Part shown: in pieces, positions 11,051-22,758 of the stretch
Layout of the letters: every line of letters starts with the position of its first letter
How positions within the stretch are numbered: the first letter of the stretch is position 1
Notes under the pieces: generated by a model
The model's database searches: none
Told to the model about the DNA's origin: nothing
Seen by the model: the letters and a program-made list of their open reading frames with translations, nothing else
Program-made: the position numbers and the translations under genes
Assembly: GCA_027886185.1 (NCBI GenBank)
Contig: WOAB01000524.1
Location: forward strand, 10,186,001 to 10,250,000
From: Rheum nobile
Lineage: Eukaryota > Streptophyta > Magnoliopsida > Caryophyllales > Polygonaceae
Direction of reading: 5' to 3'
DNA length: 64,000 nucleotides

Positions 11051-12344
11051 TATAAATTATTCCGATTTACACAAAAACAATTGAAGGGTTTTAGAACTAA
11101 ATTGGGTTTGTAACGTCAAAATTGAAAAGTAGTCGTGTAGAGTTATGAAAAAAGAACATTACAATAAGTATGAAAAATTCAATATATGCATTAAAATTAG
11201 GTGTTTAAGTTTGAATGTTGGTAGTGGATTTGAGAGTTTTATGAAGATTATATTGGCATGTTTTAACTTGAATGAGGTAAGCAGTATTTTAAGTTGTAAG
11301 TGATTAGTTAAATTATTACATTAAAATAATTTGTAATTTAATCATGATAAGGTAGATACAATATTTGTTTTGATACTCAAGTGGATACAATTTTTTATAT
11401 TCGAATTATGTTATTTGGATTTGTAATGTCTTAATTTTGATATATTGTTCTACATTTAATTATATATTTTTATGTTATATAGAGATTTTAATTTATATGT
11501 AACTATGAGTAGTAAAAAAAGAAATTATTTAGCTAGGCATGAAGAAGATCATAAAACAAATAAAAATATAAACTCTAATTGTGGATTAAAAATTTCAATT
11601 GCATTTACCAAACCACCTCAAATTGTCTATTTTTTGGTAGAAATCTCACATTGTTTCCCTAGGTATGAAGAAGACAATAAATGTATTCGTATTTCCTTTT
11701 TAGGTTTGTTTTCTCTTTTTTTGGTTTTTTAATGTTACTTTTAGGTTTACTTGTTGAGATAATTGTCAAGTACTATAGATTTAAGTGGTTGATTTAAAAA
11801 ATAAAATAATTCCTTAGGTTTAGGGAAAAATGTCGAAAATCAAATTGTTTCTAACAAGAATTGAACTTCCAACTTTTTGTCTTATGCAGTCCCTTCACTA
11901 AACCATTGAGATAAAATAGAATATTTGACTTCTAGTGGAATGTAAAAATAAAATGAGATGGAATTTGTGAGGCATTAAATGGGGAAAAGATCTATATTAT
12001 ATATTTATAGATCATACAAACAGAAGTATAATTAGATATAAAGATTTGAGTAACTAATTAATATAAATAAAAAAATAATAAAAGATAAAATAGTAAAACA
12101 AAGTTGTTAAGAATGAGGATTGAACCCTAAATCTCTTGTATTATGAGAGTGTCTTTAACCATTGAGCTATATTAAATGATGTAGTTTGTAATGAAAGATT
12201 AACAACAACAAAAAAAGATAATTTTTCATATTTATTGGACATTAATTGTACACCTTGTGTACTTTATATATTTATAGATTGTATAACATTTTACATTTTT
12301 TGGAGAAAATATTACATTTCATAAATTAAAAAGGCTTTAGATAC
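11051..12344. other. AT-rich sequence upstream of the TDBD-PHD gene, with two tRNA-like segments
   Basis: No coding gene recognised. On the minus strand two degenerate tRNA-like segments are visible (11858-11912 and 12117-12175), each with an A-box-like ATGG(T/C)TTA region and a B-box-like GTTCAA segment. Confidence 0.5.
12117..12175 (-). ncRNA. tRNA-like sequence (tRNA pseudogene or SINE head)
   Basis: Read on the minus strand it has TAGCTCAATGG (12159-12169), resembling a Pol III A box, and GGGTTCAATCC (12117-12127), resembling a B box, spaced about 32 bp apart. No acceptor stem could be paired, so it is not called as a functional tRNA. A weaker relative lies at 11858-11912. Confidence 0.4.
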
Positions 12345-12347
12345 ATA

Positions 12348-12499
12348 GGTAGTGTTCGGTTGGTAGAAAGTGTTGGTTGAAGTTGAAGGAACTTGGTTGA
12401 AGTTGAAGCAAAATCTTAATGTTGGGGGGTGACATTAAGGGATTTTGGGGGTTGAAGTGAGAGTGAAAGAAATTTGCTTCAACTTCACCGAACGAGCCC
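12348..12499. mobile_element. small MITE, PIF/Harbinger (Tourist)-like
   Basis: 152 bp, with imperfect terminal inverted repeats GGTAGTGTTCGGT and (reverse) GGGCTCGTTCGGT, flanked by the 3-bp duplication ATA (12345-12347, 12500-12502). The length, 3-bp duplication and GTTCGGT ends resemble Tourist-type MITEs. It lies 155 bp upstream of the presumed start of the TDBD-PHD gene. Confidence 0.55.
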
Positions 12500-12654
12500 A
12501 TAATGACTTTTTTTTTCTGAGGAAGAAAAAAAAGAGAAAACAAATGGTGTCTCTTACATAAATAGCCCCACAAAAACATTAGACACGACGACACCACCAT
12601 CACACATCGCCCAACGCTGATTTCCGTCGGACTTGAACGGCGAAGGTCTGAGAA

Positions 12655-13089
12655 ATGGAGGATTTCATGGTCATCTCGAAGGTGAGGACGGGTCACAAGC
12701 GAGAGTTCGCTTTCGCTCTCAAGTCACAGAACGAGATCACCGCTTCCTTGGATCCGACCCGAACCCGAAAGCCTCCGATCGGAGTTCAACACACTCCGAT
12801 TCAGAAGCTGAAGAAACGGGAAAGGGGGAAAACGGCGGGGATAGTGAAGCAGAAGAGAAGTGGAGAGAGATTAACGGTGAAACGAATGGCAATTCTGTAA
12901 TATTGTCTGAGAGTTCTGATGTGGAGTTGACGGGAGATGTAGCAGGAGGAAGAATTAACGGATTTCTTGACGGGTGGAGGAGACGGAGGTGATGACGTGG
13001 CGATCAAGGTGGTCCCCAGGAAGGTCGGAGATCTTCTTCGAGCGGGTTTACTGGAGGGTTTGCCGGTTCGCTACCGCCGCGGTGTTCAG
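12655..13089 (+). pseudogene. TDBD-PHD gene, exon 1 (N-terminus and start of TDBD)
   Basis: From ATG 12655 the frame begins MEDFMVISKVRTGHKREFAF, close to the conserved N-terminus of plant TDBD-PHD proteins. It stops at TAA 12898-12900. A neighbouring frame carries an acidic Ser/Glu-rich stretch, and the first frame returns near 12935-13089 with VPRKVGDLLRAGLLEGLPV, the start of the TDBD. The exon ends at CAG before GTAAAA (13090), phase 0. The frame changes suggest indels. Confidence 0.65.
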
Positions 13090-13232
13090 GTAAAAATCAG
13101 GCAATTAAACAGGGCCGAGTTTTTTTTTCTTTTTCTTTCTTGTAGGACCATTTTTCTAATATAATTTGACAAATGAAATTGTACAAATTGATAATAATTT
13201 ATTGGGTAAGTGTTATGTGAAAATATATATTA

Positions 13233-14891
13233 GGGTGAGAAATGAGAATAAATCATATTCTTTGGATTATAAATAAATCAAATATTATGATTAAATTTTC
13301 ATTAAAAGATCATGTGTCCCTTATTTTTGAGAGTTTGACCGGTCAACATGACCGGTTTGAGTTCCGGCGTTGACCGGTCAATTTTTAATTTTTTTAATTT
13401 TTTTTTCGGCCAGTTTTTTTTTTCAGGCACAATTTTTGGTTTGCGACTGTATGTGTATTGATTTTTGTTTGTATGTACATCGATATTGACTTGTATGTGC
13501 ATTGATATTGCATAAAATCTGTATAGGATTTTTTACTTAATGTGTGACTTTGTGTATGTGAAAACTCATGCACTTCTCAGCATGTGCATATGTTTTAGCT
13601 TGTGTGTGCATAGATTTTGACATATATTTGCATCTAAATTCTACTTGTGTGTATTATTTTCTTGGGTTGAAATATTGTGCATGAGTTTTGGCTTATTTGT
13701 GCACCTAAATTACATAAATTTTGCATAGGATTTTGATTATATGTGTGACTTCGTGTATGTGAAAACTCATGCACATACATGCAAAAACCTATGCATGCAT
13801 TTCAGAGAATGTGCATATGTTTTGGCATGTGTGTGCATAAATTTTGACCTGTATGTGCATCTAAATTCTACTTGTGTGTGTTGTTTTCTTATGTTAAAAT
13901 GTGCATGAGTTTGGCTTATATGTGCATACCCATTGAAGTGCATGTCTTTTTGCTTGTATGTGCATGTAAATTGAACTAGATGTGCATAGAATTTGACTAT
14001 ATATGTGACTTTTTGTAAGAGAAAACTTATGCACACACATGTAAAATCTTAAATACTTTACAGAATGTGTATAGGTTTTGTCTTGTAAGTGCATGAATTT
14101 TGATTTGTCTGTGCATCTAAATTTTACTTGTATGCATCGTTTTCTTGGCTTGATATGTGCATGAGTTTTTGACTTGTATGTGCATACCATTTGAAACACA
14201 TGTCTTTTTGCTTGAATGTGCACATGTCAAAACTTATGCACATACAGTGTACAACTCATGCACATTTTCTCTAGAAAACAATGTATATTTTTTACAATCT
14301 TTAAATATACATACATGTCAATATTGATGCACATACAAGCCAAATTTATGCACATACAAGCCAAAATATATACACATGTCATCTCAAGCAAAAAATTAGT
14401 CTTGGAAAAAAGTTGGGCTGCGAAAAATTCAATGGAAAAAAATTGCCGGACAACACCTTATAAAATTTTAATGCACATACAAGTCAATATTGATGCACAC
14501 ACAAGTAACAAATTGTGCACATGCCAGCACAAGCAAACAGTGGACTCGGAAAAAAATGGACCGAAAAGGAAAAAAAAAACTTAAGCCGAACAACGCCTTA
14601 TAAAATTTTGATGCACATATAGGACAATATAGATGCACACACAAGCCAAAATGTATTCACATGCCATCTTTAGTAAAAAAAACTGACCCGAAAAAAAAAA
14701 TTGACCGGTCAACGCTGGAGCTCTGGTATTGACCGGCTGGTAACCGGTTTGACCGATTAATTATCCACTTAAGTGGTCATGTGCCATGCACATGACCACT
14801 TAAATGATAGTCTAATCCTAGCCTTTTGATTTTTTTCAAATCCAAAGACTATGAACTATTCTCATTTCTCAGCATAATGTTTATTCTCACC
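13233..14891. mobile_element. foldback-type element with TGTGCAT word array, in intron 1
   Basis: The ends are inverted: GGGTGAGAAATGAGAATA at the left and its near reverse complement finishing TTCTCACC at the right. Inside are inverted GACCGGTCAA blocks (13330-13380 and 14700-14755). The interior is filled with degenerate (C)TTGTATGTGCAT words. They run mainly forward up to about 14220 and mainly as ATGCACATACAAG afterwards, so the whole element can fold back. A 31-bp palindrome around TGTGCCATGCACA lies near 14785. No transposase or clear target duplication was seen. Confidence 0.6.
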
Positions 14892-15085
14892 GCATCCGCA
14901 TCCTAATTTATTACATAAACTGTCTTTGTTGACAACTTTTGAACTTAAAATAAACACAGTGACAAGATTTTTGTTAAGCATGCCCTGTTATTTTATCAAG
15001 GTTACATGTATATAACCTATGAAGATAAATAAAATTTGAAGTTGACCCATTCTTGTAAAGTTACCGGTATTCAAATTGGTTGCAG

Positions 15086-15180
15086 CGTAGACCAAATTCT
15101 ACCGGCACTCCAGGGGCCCAGGGGTGGTAAGTGGCTCTGGGATAAAATGTTTTTGTCAGAGTTGCAAGGGAGTTGCTGGT
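15086..15180 (+). pseudogene. TDBD-PHD gene, exon 2 (TDBD core)
   Basis: It follows an acceptor TTGGTTGCAG and ends before GTGAGT. The second part encodes SGSGIKCFCQSCKG, the cysteine-containing core of the TDBD. The first part (TGTPGAQG) is in another frame, so one G appears to be missing in the run near 15118-15125. The frameshift alone would disable the protein. Confidence 0.7.
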
Positions 15181-15284
15181 GTGAGTATACTCTAACTTTT
15201 TAACCCATCTTAATTTCCCATTGTTATGTTCACATAATTAAATATATGAGTGTTGATGTTTTCTTTTTTAATTGTAAATGGAGG

Positions 15285-15874
15285 TTGTTTCTCCCAATGT
15301 GTTCGAGCAACACGCAGGCAGTCGCAACAAACGCCCTGCAGATAACATCTTCATGGATAACGGCAACTAGGGATGAGCATAGATCGGTCCGGACCGGATT
15401 TTTGGACTGTATCGGACCGAATGAAAACGTCCAGTCTTCGGTCCGAGAATTATGAGATTTCGATTCCGATCCGGTCCAGTCCAAAAACCAGTCCGGTTCG
15501 ATTCAAACAGATTTTTTTTAAATATTTTTTTAATAAAATACTTATTGTATAATATAAATATATTTTAATATAATTATATATTTCTATGTTAATATAGTAC
15601 TATAAATAATAATTAAAATATTAAAATATAATTTTGTAAAGTTTTTTTTACAATTTTTTATAAAACATATAAAATCCGGTCCAAAACCAGTCCGAGGTGG
15701 ACCGGACCGGACCGGAATTTGCCGGTCAGGTCTTCGATCCACACTTTTCCCGAATTCGGTCCGGTCCGGTCCGGTTTTGGACGGAAGCTCATCCCTAACG
15801 GCAACACCTTTCGCAGCGTGTTAAATGATTGCCTTGAATGTAAGATTGAAGATTTGGAGGCTACAATTATATAA
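15285..15874 (+). pseudogene. TDBD-PHD gene, exon 3, split by a hAT MITE
   Basis: 15285-15367 encodes VVSPNVFEQHAGSRNKRP and onward to MDNGN. After the MITE and its duplicated target, 15806-15874 continues TFRSVLNDCLECKIEDLEAT and then stops at TAA 15872-15874. The HAG-S-NKRP and NG-T-RSVL motifs are TDBD hallmarks. The reading continues exactly across the insertion when one TSD copy is ignored, so the MITE inserted into a formerly normal exon. Confidence 0.75.
15368..15797. mobile_element. hAT-type MITE in exon 3
   Basis: 430 bp with 11-bp terminal inverted repeats TAGGGATGAGC / GCTCATCCCTA and an 8-bp target duplication ACGGCAAC (15360-15367, 15798-15805), both diagnostic of hAT elements. 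Subterminal clusters of CGGTCCGG/GGACCGGACCGG face each other. The AT-rich middle has no coding capacity. Confidence 0.85.
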
Positions 15875-16020
15875 GCTTGTGGACTAAGAGTTGTGGATTA
15901 TAGTTCATATGGTATCAATCGCAATGCTACAACATTAATTCGTATGTGTTAAGGAGGTTCCCTCAAGGAACCTTAGGTGTTTTGATCCAATGGAGTTGTT
16001 AATCGTTCTTGATCCAATAT

Positions 16021-17133
16021 TGTTGAAAGAAGGTTCTCTCAAGGAACCTTAGGTGTTTTGATGATGATAAACACCATGCATTTGATGATTTATTCTTAAG
16101 TATTGTTTCATGGAACAACATAAAGAATTAGAGCTATTTGGAGAAGTTCCAAGGAATAATGGTTGTGACCAATGGATAAGTCATCCTAGGGAACAGTGAG
16201 AACAAAAGTATCAGAGCTTAAGAAGAAGAGAATGAATGAAGATTTCAGGAAACAAGGAAAACAGAGCAAAGAAAGTTGTTAACGTTCCAAGTGAAGAGGT
16301 AAATCGCAAGATATTGCGTCTAGGGTTTCGAATGCTTGCTTGGAGCACAAGGGACGTTCAAACAAGAAAAGTGAAGATTATATCTTAAAGAAAATGGGTC
16401 GGAATTATCATGGAGAGATAAGATCTATTTATGAAAATAAGATAATGTCAAGTTGGAAGATAATGTTTGTGGTATTTTATGATATTTTTATGGAAATATA
16501 TAATGTTATTTATGGGATAATATATCAGATTAGATCATAAATAAATTATATTTTTGTCATCCTTTGAAGGCCTATAAATACAAGGCATGCATTATCAACC
16601 TAATTTGACATGCGTTCAAGAGAGAGACGACATTAGGAGCTTTGAATGATTCTAAGTAGCCATTGGAGAGCAAGAATACAACTTGGAGTTTAAGAGACGA
16701 GTTTCAAGGCTGTTGGCTCAAGGGAACGACAAAACCGTTCTTACGTGAAGGAAAGTTGCGATCTTTAGGAGCTTCGTAGGGGAAGTTTCTGGGGTGAATA
16801 AGGTAACTTTTCAGTGATTTTGAGTTTGTTGTGAGTTGATAATACGTGCTAAGGTTGTTAAGCTTAGAGAGTATTCTAGTAGGGAAATCTAGTTTACGTT
16901 GGATCTTTGCTTGACTTGTGTAGCTCGTGTTTATCAATAAAAGAAGTAGACTTTGAAATCCTGCTAGGATAACACCTAGAGGTAGAGGTTTTTCCTTGTC
17001 AATAAGTTGGTTGATTTGGTTTTTCTCTCTACGTGATTGTGTTGTTATTTGTGATATTCCGTTGTGCAAAAGTATTGTTCCCTATATAGAAACAATAGTT
17101 TACTTTGTTACTAACACTTGGTTCGATCCAACA
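16021..17133 (+). repeat. 5' LTR of the gag-only copia element
   Basis: It runs from TGTTGAAAG to GATCCAACA. A TATAAATA box sits at 16573-16580. A ~40-bp stretch like its beginning (GGTTCCCTCAAGGAACCTTAGG) also occurs just outside at 15957-15998. Confidence 0.8.
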
Positions 17134-17135
17134 AT

Positions 17136-17147
17136 TGGTATCAGAGC
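17136..17147 (+). other. primer-binding site, tRNA-iMet type
   Basis: TGGTATCAGAGC two bases after the LTR end, the common plant copia primer site complementary to initiator tRNA-Met. Confidence 0.75.
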
Positions 17148-17185
17148 AAGGTTGCTCTATATTTGTTTAATTTTTCAGGAAAAAG

Positions 17186-18481
17186 ATGAGTACTCATGAT
17201 GGGAACAATCAAGGCTACTCAATGGTGCGTCCGGTCCTCCTTTCTTCGAAGGAGAGAAATTCGGTTGGTGGAAGAAAAAGATGGAGATCTTCATCAAATG
17301 TGAGGACTTGGACCTTTGGGACATCGTGGTTGCTGGACCAGCCGTTCCTTCCATAAAGAATGATAAAGGTGAGACCGTTCCCAAACCTAAGGGTGATTGC
17401 GATGACGAGGACAGAAAGGTGATCTCTAAGAACCATAAAGCTATGAAATTGCTTATCCATGCATTATGTGATAGTGAGTATAGCAAGGTTTCGACTTGCA
17501 CAAGTGCTAAGCAAATGTGGGACATGTTGTGTGCGACTCATGACGGTTCTATTGAGGTTAAGAAATACGAGATAGATCTTCTTATCAAACAATATGAATT
17601 GTCTTAAATGGAAAAGGATGAGTCCATATAAGAGATGTTTGCTCATTTTAATGTTATTGTTAATGAGCTAACTTGTTTGGGAAAAGTGTACACCATCGAA
17701 GATCAAGTTCGAAAGGTGATGCGAAGTCTACCCAAGAAGTGGATTCCTAAGGTAACGACGATTGAAGAAGCCAAGGATTTGAGTTCTTTACCTTTGGAGC
17801 ACCTCATAGGATCTCTCACTTCTCATGAAGACAAGTTGAAATCTTATGAAGATGAAAGTCCCCAGAAGGGAACGATGACCTTCAAAGTTTCCAAAGCATT
17901 GAAGGAAAGTAAAGGCGGGCATGAAGGACAAGGACCCGGAAGTGGCTCTCATCATGAATGCCATGAGGGGTCTCCTCAACAAGAAAGACAAGAATCAAGG
18001 CAAGTCTTTTAAGAAGAATCCTAACATTGTTTACTACAATTGTCAAGGAAAGGGACACATTGCTAAGGACTGTCCCCAAAAGAAGGAGTCGGAGGATGAT
18101 GATGACTCTTCCAGGAAGGAAAAGGGCAAGGGAAAGGAGAAAGCCTTTGTTGCCACATGGAGAAGTGATTCCGAATCTGATCCGGAGTCATGGTCAAGTC
18201 CAAGTTGTGTTTGGTGGCTAAGGAACAATGGGCATCTGATTCCAAAGATGAGGTAAGCAACTCTGACATTTACAATGAATTAAAGGGTTATAGCAAGCGT
18301 TCTCTGATAGTCTTTATTGAGAAAGTTTATAGGGAAAAGGAAGAGTTGAGTGAACAACATGATATTGCTAGTTGTTCCTTATCTTGTGATGAGTGTGCTA
18401 TTCTTAAATCTATTGCTGAATATCTAAATTTTAAGAATAAGGAACTGTATGCAAGAGTAAAGTGTCTTGAGAAGGAAAAGT
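17186..18481 (+). pseudogene. copia gag, N-terminal and central part
   Basis: It starts at ATG 17186 (MSTHDGNNQGYS). A one-base shift near 17230 moves the frame to KFGWWKKKMEIFIKCEDLDL, typical of copia gag. Two in-frame TAA codons occur at 17605 and near 17630 where glutamine is expected. Further shifts lie near 17918 and 18200. The zinc knuckle reads YYNCQGKGHIAKDC, so the first cysteine is replaced by tyrosine. The gene continues after the solo LTR at 19289. Confidence 0.7.
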
Positions 18482-18486
18482 TAAAA

Positions 18487-19283
18487 TGATGTGACCCCGT
18501 CCCATCAAGAGCCTCAAGAGAGCCCGGACACTCAAGATGACTCAATCAATGAAGGTGACTCAAGAGAAGATGAGCTTCCTCTCGGGGCCATCACTAGGGC
18601 TCGTGCCAAGCACCTTCAAGAAGAGCTTAAGAAGGGCCTTCTATGCATTGAAGCCATGGAACACTTCGGAGGCCTTGGCCAACACATTGGGAGCCTCAGC
18701 CACGCCACTTGCTTGCCGGCCACGATGCCGACCATCACTCTTCTAGAGGCGCGTCCGAGTCTATGATTGGCACTTTCATTTCATTTACATTAGTTGGGTT
18801 TTTATGACATTATTAGACCATTTTCTAGCATGTTTGCTTGTGTTTTGGCCGAGTGGGCCTTGTTGGGCCATTAGCCCATTAGGTGACTGAGAGGCCTTAG
18901 TCTTTCTTTCCTTCCTTGCAGCCTATAGAAGGCAAAATTCGTCATTTGTTTCAGCACGTTGAATTGCACAGAAATACAGTTATCATTTCTCTCCCAAAGC
19001 TCTCTCCTCTCTCGTCTTCTTCCTTGTGAGTTGCATCAAGGAATTCATTGTTGTTTTCTTCAATTGTGTCATATCTTGGAGGGACCAACCAGCCTATTCT
19101 CCGTTTGTGATTCATATCCAACCTAGAAGAGGCACATCATCACCAAACCTCACCATCTCCATGCCGAGCCATCTCCATTGCCGCCTTCGTTGCCATTGTC
19201 GCAGCCAAGGCTTCCTCGCCTTGTCCTAGGAGCCTCAGAGGGCTTGTCTTGCACCGCGCTTTCACCGATCCTTTGCTTCATCA
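18487..19283 (+). mobile_element. solo LTR inserted in copia gag
   Basis: 797 bp, starting TGATGTGACCCC and ending GCTTCATCA, with 5-bp duplication TAAAA (18482-18486, 19284-19288). Its first 250 bp are open and encode ITRARAKHLQEELKKG, a motif found near the gag/pol ends of some plant LTR elements, so the coding region of the parent element may have overlapped its LTR. The parent lineage is not identified. Confidence 0.65.
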
Positions 19284-19288
19284 TAAAA

Positions 19289-20005
19289 ATTTTAGAAGAC
19301 TCTGAGAATGCTATTTCTAAGGAGGGGACTATTCCATTTGACCAAACTGAGTTGGAAAAGATGAAACTTAGGATTGATGAGCTTGTTGCTACTAACCATA
19401 AGAATGAGAAAAGTTTGTATGAGTTGTGGTTTGTTAAGGAACAAACAGGTGTCAAGGCTGAAGACAAGGAGAAATTGTTCCTTCTACAAAGAAAGTTGTA
19501 AAATGCCAACGATCGGAACAAGAACTTGGAGGCTAAGGTAAGTTTTCTTGAAAAAAATGGTTCTACTAACCAATCTTGGTATGTAGGAACGAAAGCGCAC
19601 AAGATTTACCTTAAGCAAGCCACTAGGAACAGTACCGCTGGTTTAGGCTACGTTGTTCCTAACGCAGAATCTAGTGCACAAGGCGCAAGTCGGCATCCGC
19701 CGAGGGCTGAGAAGAAGACACCACACAAGGAAACATGGTTTCAAGGAAGAAAGACTCAACCATAGCAGAAGCCTAGGCAAAGCTATGGGAGATGGGAGCA
19801 GCATGGGCACTATGCTTTCAGGAACGATCGCAGATTTCCTACATCAAGGAACAATGCCCAACGAGTGCAACAACCCAGGAGAGGTAAGTTTTCTAATCTT
19901 TATGTGCATGCTCGCTATATGGATAATGGAATTGTTGAGTCTTTTGATGCTAGTACTAACCCAAGGGAACCCAACTTTGTTTGGGTTCCCAAGAACAAGA
20001 CTTAG
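19289..20005 (+). pseudogene. copia gag, C-terminal part
   Basis: It continues the gag interrupted at 18486. Glu/Lys-rich coiled-coil-like sequence (LEKMKLRIDELVATNHKNEK) is followed by YELWFVKEQTG and finally NFVWVPKNKT, then a stop. Internal TAA/TAG codons (near 19500 and 19762) and a frame change near 19770 break it. No protease follows. Confidence 0.6.
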
Positions 20006-21587
20006 CTTGTTTTGCAGGTAGGTGTGAGGGAACGGCCTAGGAAGCGTTTCATGGAGATTAATCCCTCATAACCTATAGGAACAGTGAGTTGAGAACTCAC
20101 TTGTGGTTTGGTGGAAAGTGTTGAAGCTTAGGGAGAACGATTCCCAATTCAGAGAACACGAGACAACCAGTTCAAGGGGAACGATTACCAGGAACGGTGA
20201 GTTCAAAGTAATTGGGAACTATCCCATGGAACCAAGGAATGAGATAAGTATCTTTTTCACAAGCATGCATGTTTACTTCGTGTTTATTTCATATTTATGT
20301 TGATCCCTTGGAATGTATCTAGGAATGAAGTTCTTAGACTGACTTGTTTGGACTACTTGCATAAGTACCCCGATGATTGGCTAGAGAAGATGGGCTAACT
20401 AAGAAGGAACGGTTACCTCATGTTGCCATGTGTTACGTGATTTTGTTTTGATGTTTTCACCTCTGAGTTATTATTCATTCTTGTGTGTGTGAATGTATGA
20501 TAACATGATTCATGATATAACGTCAACATGGGTGTTAAAAAACGTTCTTCTTTCGGCCCAAAGAAATCAACTTGAACCCTCATCATGAGCCGAAATGATA
20601 GTTGATTTCAAAGACCCACCCTAGTTGTGTTCAATGATGTTTGCCTCTATGATCCCTTCTTTGTTGAGTCCACAACTGAGGTAAAACATTGGATGATACA
20701 AAAGGCCTACCGAATTTTGATTTGGACTTTTTTGTTGAATTTTTTTAACCCTAAAAATATATAGTCCGAATGTACCTTTATATCTGTTGGATATGCCATG
20801 AAAATTGTTTCGGCTGAGGATCTTGAAGATTCCAAGAGCTTGGGTGAAAGTTCAATTCAAAGGGAACATTACCCATTGGACATTGAAGATTGGTTGTCGT
20901 TGAAGAAGAGGAATGGTTCCCTCAACAAAAATAAAAGAAATCAGAATGTTACCTGATGAAAAAAAGAAGAAAAGAGGGAAAATTTTCCTCAAAAAATAGG
21001 AAAGAAAAAATATCAGAATGAAGAAAAGTTCCAAAAGGAACAATGTAAAGATGTGTACAAAGATGTTCCCAAAGGGATCAGTGCGACAAAAGAAGCCACG
21101 AAATGAAGTTTTGCTTGAAGATGGAACAACCCAAGTGTGGAAGGTAAAGGTCTTCAACTAGGGAACTTCGTGGCATGTCTAACACATCCCCTCTCAAAAG
21201 AACCGAGCAGTTAATTCCTTATCTCTTGATTCTTTTGTAACATTTTCTGATATTGTGATGAAGTTGCTTCTTGATGATTGTGATTATATGTTTTAACACT
21301 CATTGCATGCATAGTAACTTTAAGTGGAGAACTCTTGATGAAATTTATGTTTCATGTGATGATCTGATGTTCCGTTCCTTTAAAGTTTTCAAGGTCTTTT
21401 TGATGATGTCAAAAGGGGGAAAATGTGGAAGGAATTCATATTAGGAGGTTGAAGAGTTTGTTACTGGATATAGTTCTAAGGGGGAACTTATCCATGTTTG
21501 TTGATTGTGCATGTGCATATCTTCTGTTTTGTTATTGCTTATTGTGTATTTTGAAGATGGGTTTGTCATCATCAAAAATGGGGAAAT
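20006..21587 (+). other. noncoding interior of the gag-only copia element
   Basis: 1.6 kb where protease, integrase and reverse transcriptase would normally lie, but no such motifs are seen in any frame. The sequence is rich in GGAACG/GGTTCC words. A polypurine stretch AAAAATGGGGAAA at 21574-21586 precedes the 3' LTR. Confidence 0.6.
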
Positions 21588-22722
21588 TATTGAAAAAAGG
21601 TTCTCTCAAGGAACCTTAGGTGTTTTGATGATGATAAACATCATACATTTGATGGTTTGTTCTTAAGTATTGTTTCAGGGAACAACAGAAAGCATGAGAG
21701 CTATTTGGAGAAGTTCCAAGGAACAATGATTGTGATCAATGGATATGTCATCCTAGGGAGCAGTGAGAACAAGAGCATCAGAGCTCAAGAAGAAGAGAAG
21801 GAATGAAGATTTCAGGGAACAAGGAAAACAGAGCAAAGAAAGCTGTCAATGTTCCCAGCGAAGAGGCAAATCGCAAGATATTGCATCTAGGGTTTCGATT
21901 GTTTGCTTGGAGCACAAGGGACGTTCAAACAAGGAAAGTGAAGATTATATCTTGGAGATAATGGGTCAGAATTATCATGGAGAGATAAGATCTATTTATG
22001 GAAATAAGATAATGTCAAGTTGGAAGATATTGTTTGTGGTATTTTAGGATATTGTTTGATTGAAAGATATAATGTTATTTATGGGATTATATATATCAGA
22101 TTAGACCATAAATAAATTATATTTTCGTCATCTTTTAGAGGCCTATAAATACAAGGCATTATCAACCTAGTTTGACATGTGTCCAAGAGAGAAAGAGGAG
22201 CATCCAAGAGAGAGACGGCATTAGGAGCTTTGAAGGTTTCTAAGTAACCATTGGAGAGAAAGAACACAACTTTGAGTTCAAGAGACGAGTTTCAAGGCTG
22301 TTGGCTCAAGGGAACGACAAAACCGTTCCTATGTGAAGGAGAGTTGCGATCTTTAGGAGCTTCGTAGGGGAAGTTTATGAGGTGAAGAAGGTAACTTTTT
22401 AGTGATTTTGAGTGTGTTGTGAGTTGATAATATGTGCTAAGGTTGTTAATCTTAGAGAGTATTCTAGTAGAGAAATCTAGTTTACGTTGGATCTTTGCTT
22501 GACTTGTATAGCTCGTGTTTATCAATAAAAGAAGTAGACTTTGAAATCCTGCTAGGGTAACACCTAGAGGTAGAGGTTTTTCCTTGTCAACAAGTTGGTT
22601 GATTTGGTTTTTCTCTCTACGTGATTGTGTTGCTATTTGTGATATTCCGTTGTACAAAGGTATCGTTCCCTATATAGGAACAATACTTTACTTTGTTACT
22701 AACACTTGGTTTCGATCCAACA
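21588..22722 (+). repeat. 3' LTR of the gag-only copia element
   Basis: Same order and length class as 16021-17133. It begins TATTGAAAA where the 5' copy has TGTTGAAAG, so the terminal G has mutated. It ends CCAACA before the TSD AATAT. Many substitutions and small indels separate the two copies. Confidence 0.75.
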
Positions 22723-22758
22723 AATATGTAACGATTAACTAGTATGTCGTAATTCCAG

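Larger units (their letters stand above)
16021..22722 (+). mobile_element. gag-only copia-type LTR element
   Basis: Two LTRs (16021-17133 and 21588-22722) with 5-bp target duplication AATAT (16016-16020, 22723-22727), a TGGTATCAGAGC primer site (tRNA-iMet type), and a gag gene but no protease, integrase or reverse transcriptase. The internal region beyond gag is noncoding. A solo LTR (18487-19283) has inserted into gag. The gag style (CCHC knuckle followed by a long C-terminal region ending FVWVPKNKT) suggests a copia relative that depended on another element's pol. It lies in an intron of the TDBD-PHD gene. Confidence 0.75.

Noticed and set aside
12337..12696. Minus-strand frame of 119 codons over the promoter of the TDBD-PHD gene
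   Set aside because: It is read through the small MITE and the opposite strand of exon 1; no protein similarity.
13894..14223. Minus-strand frames with repeated Met-His-Ile-Gln-Ala-Lys words
   Set aside because: Translation of the TGTGCAT word array in the foldback element; not a protein.
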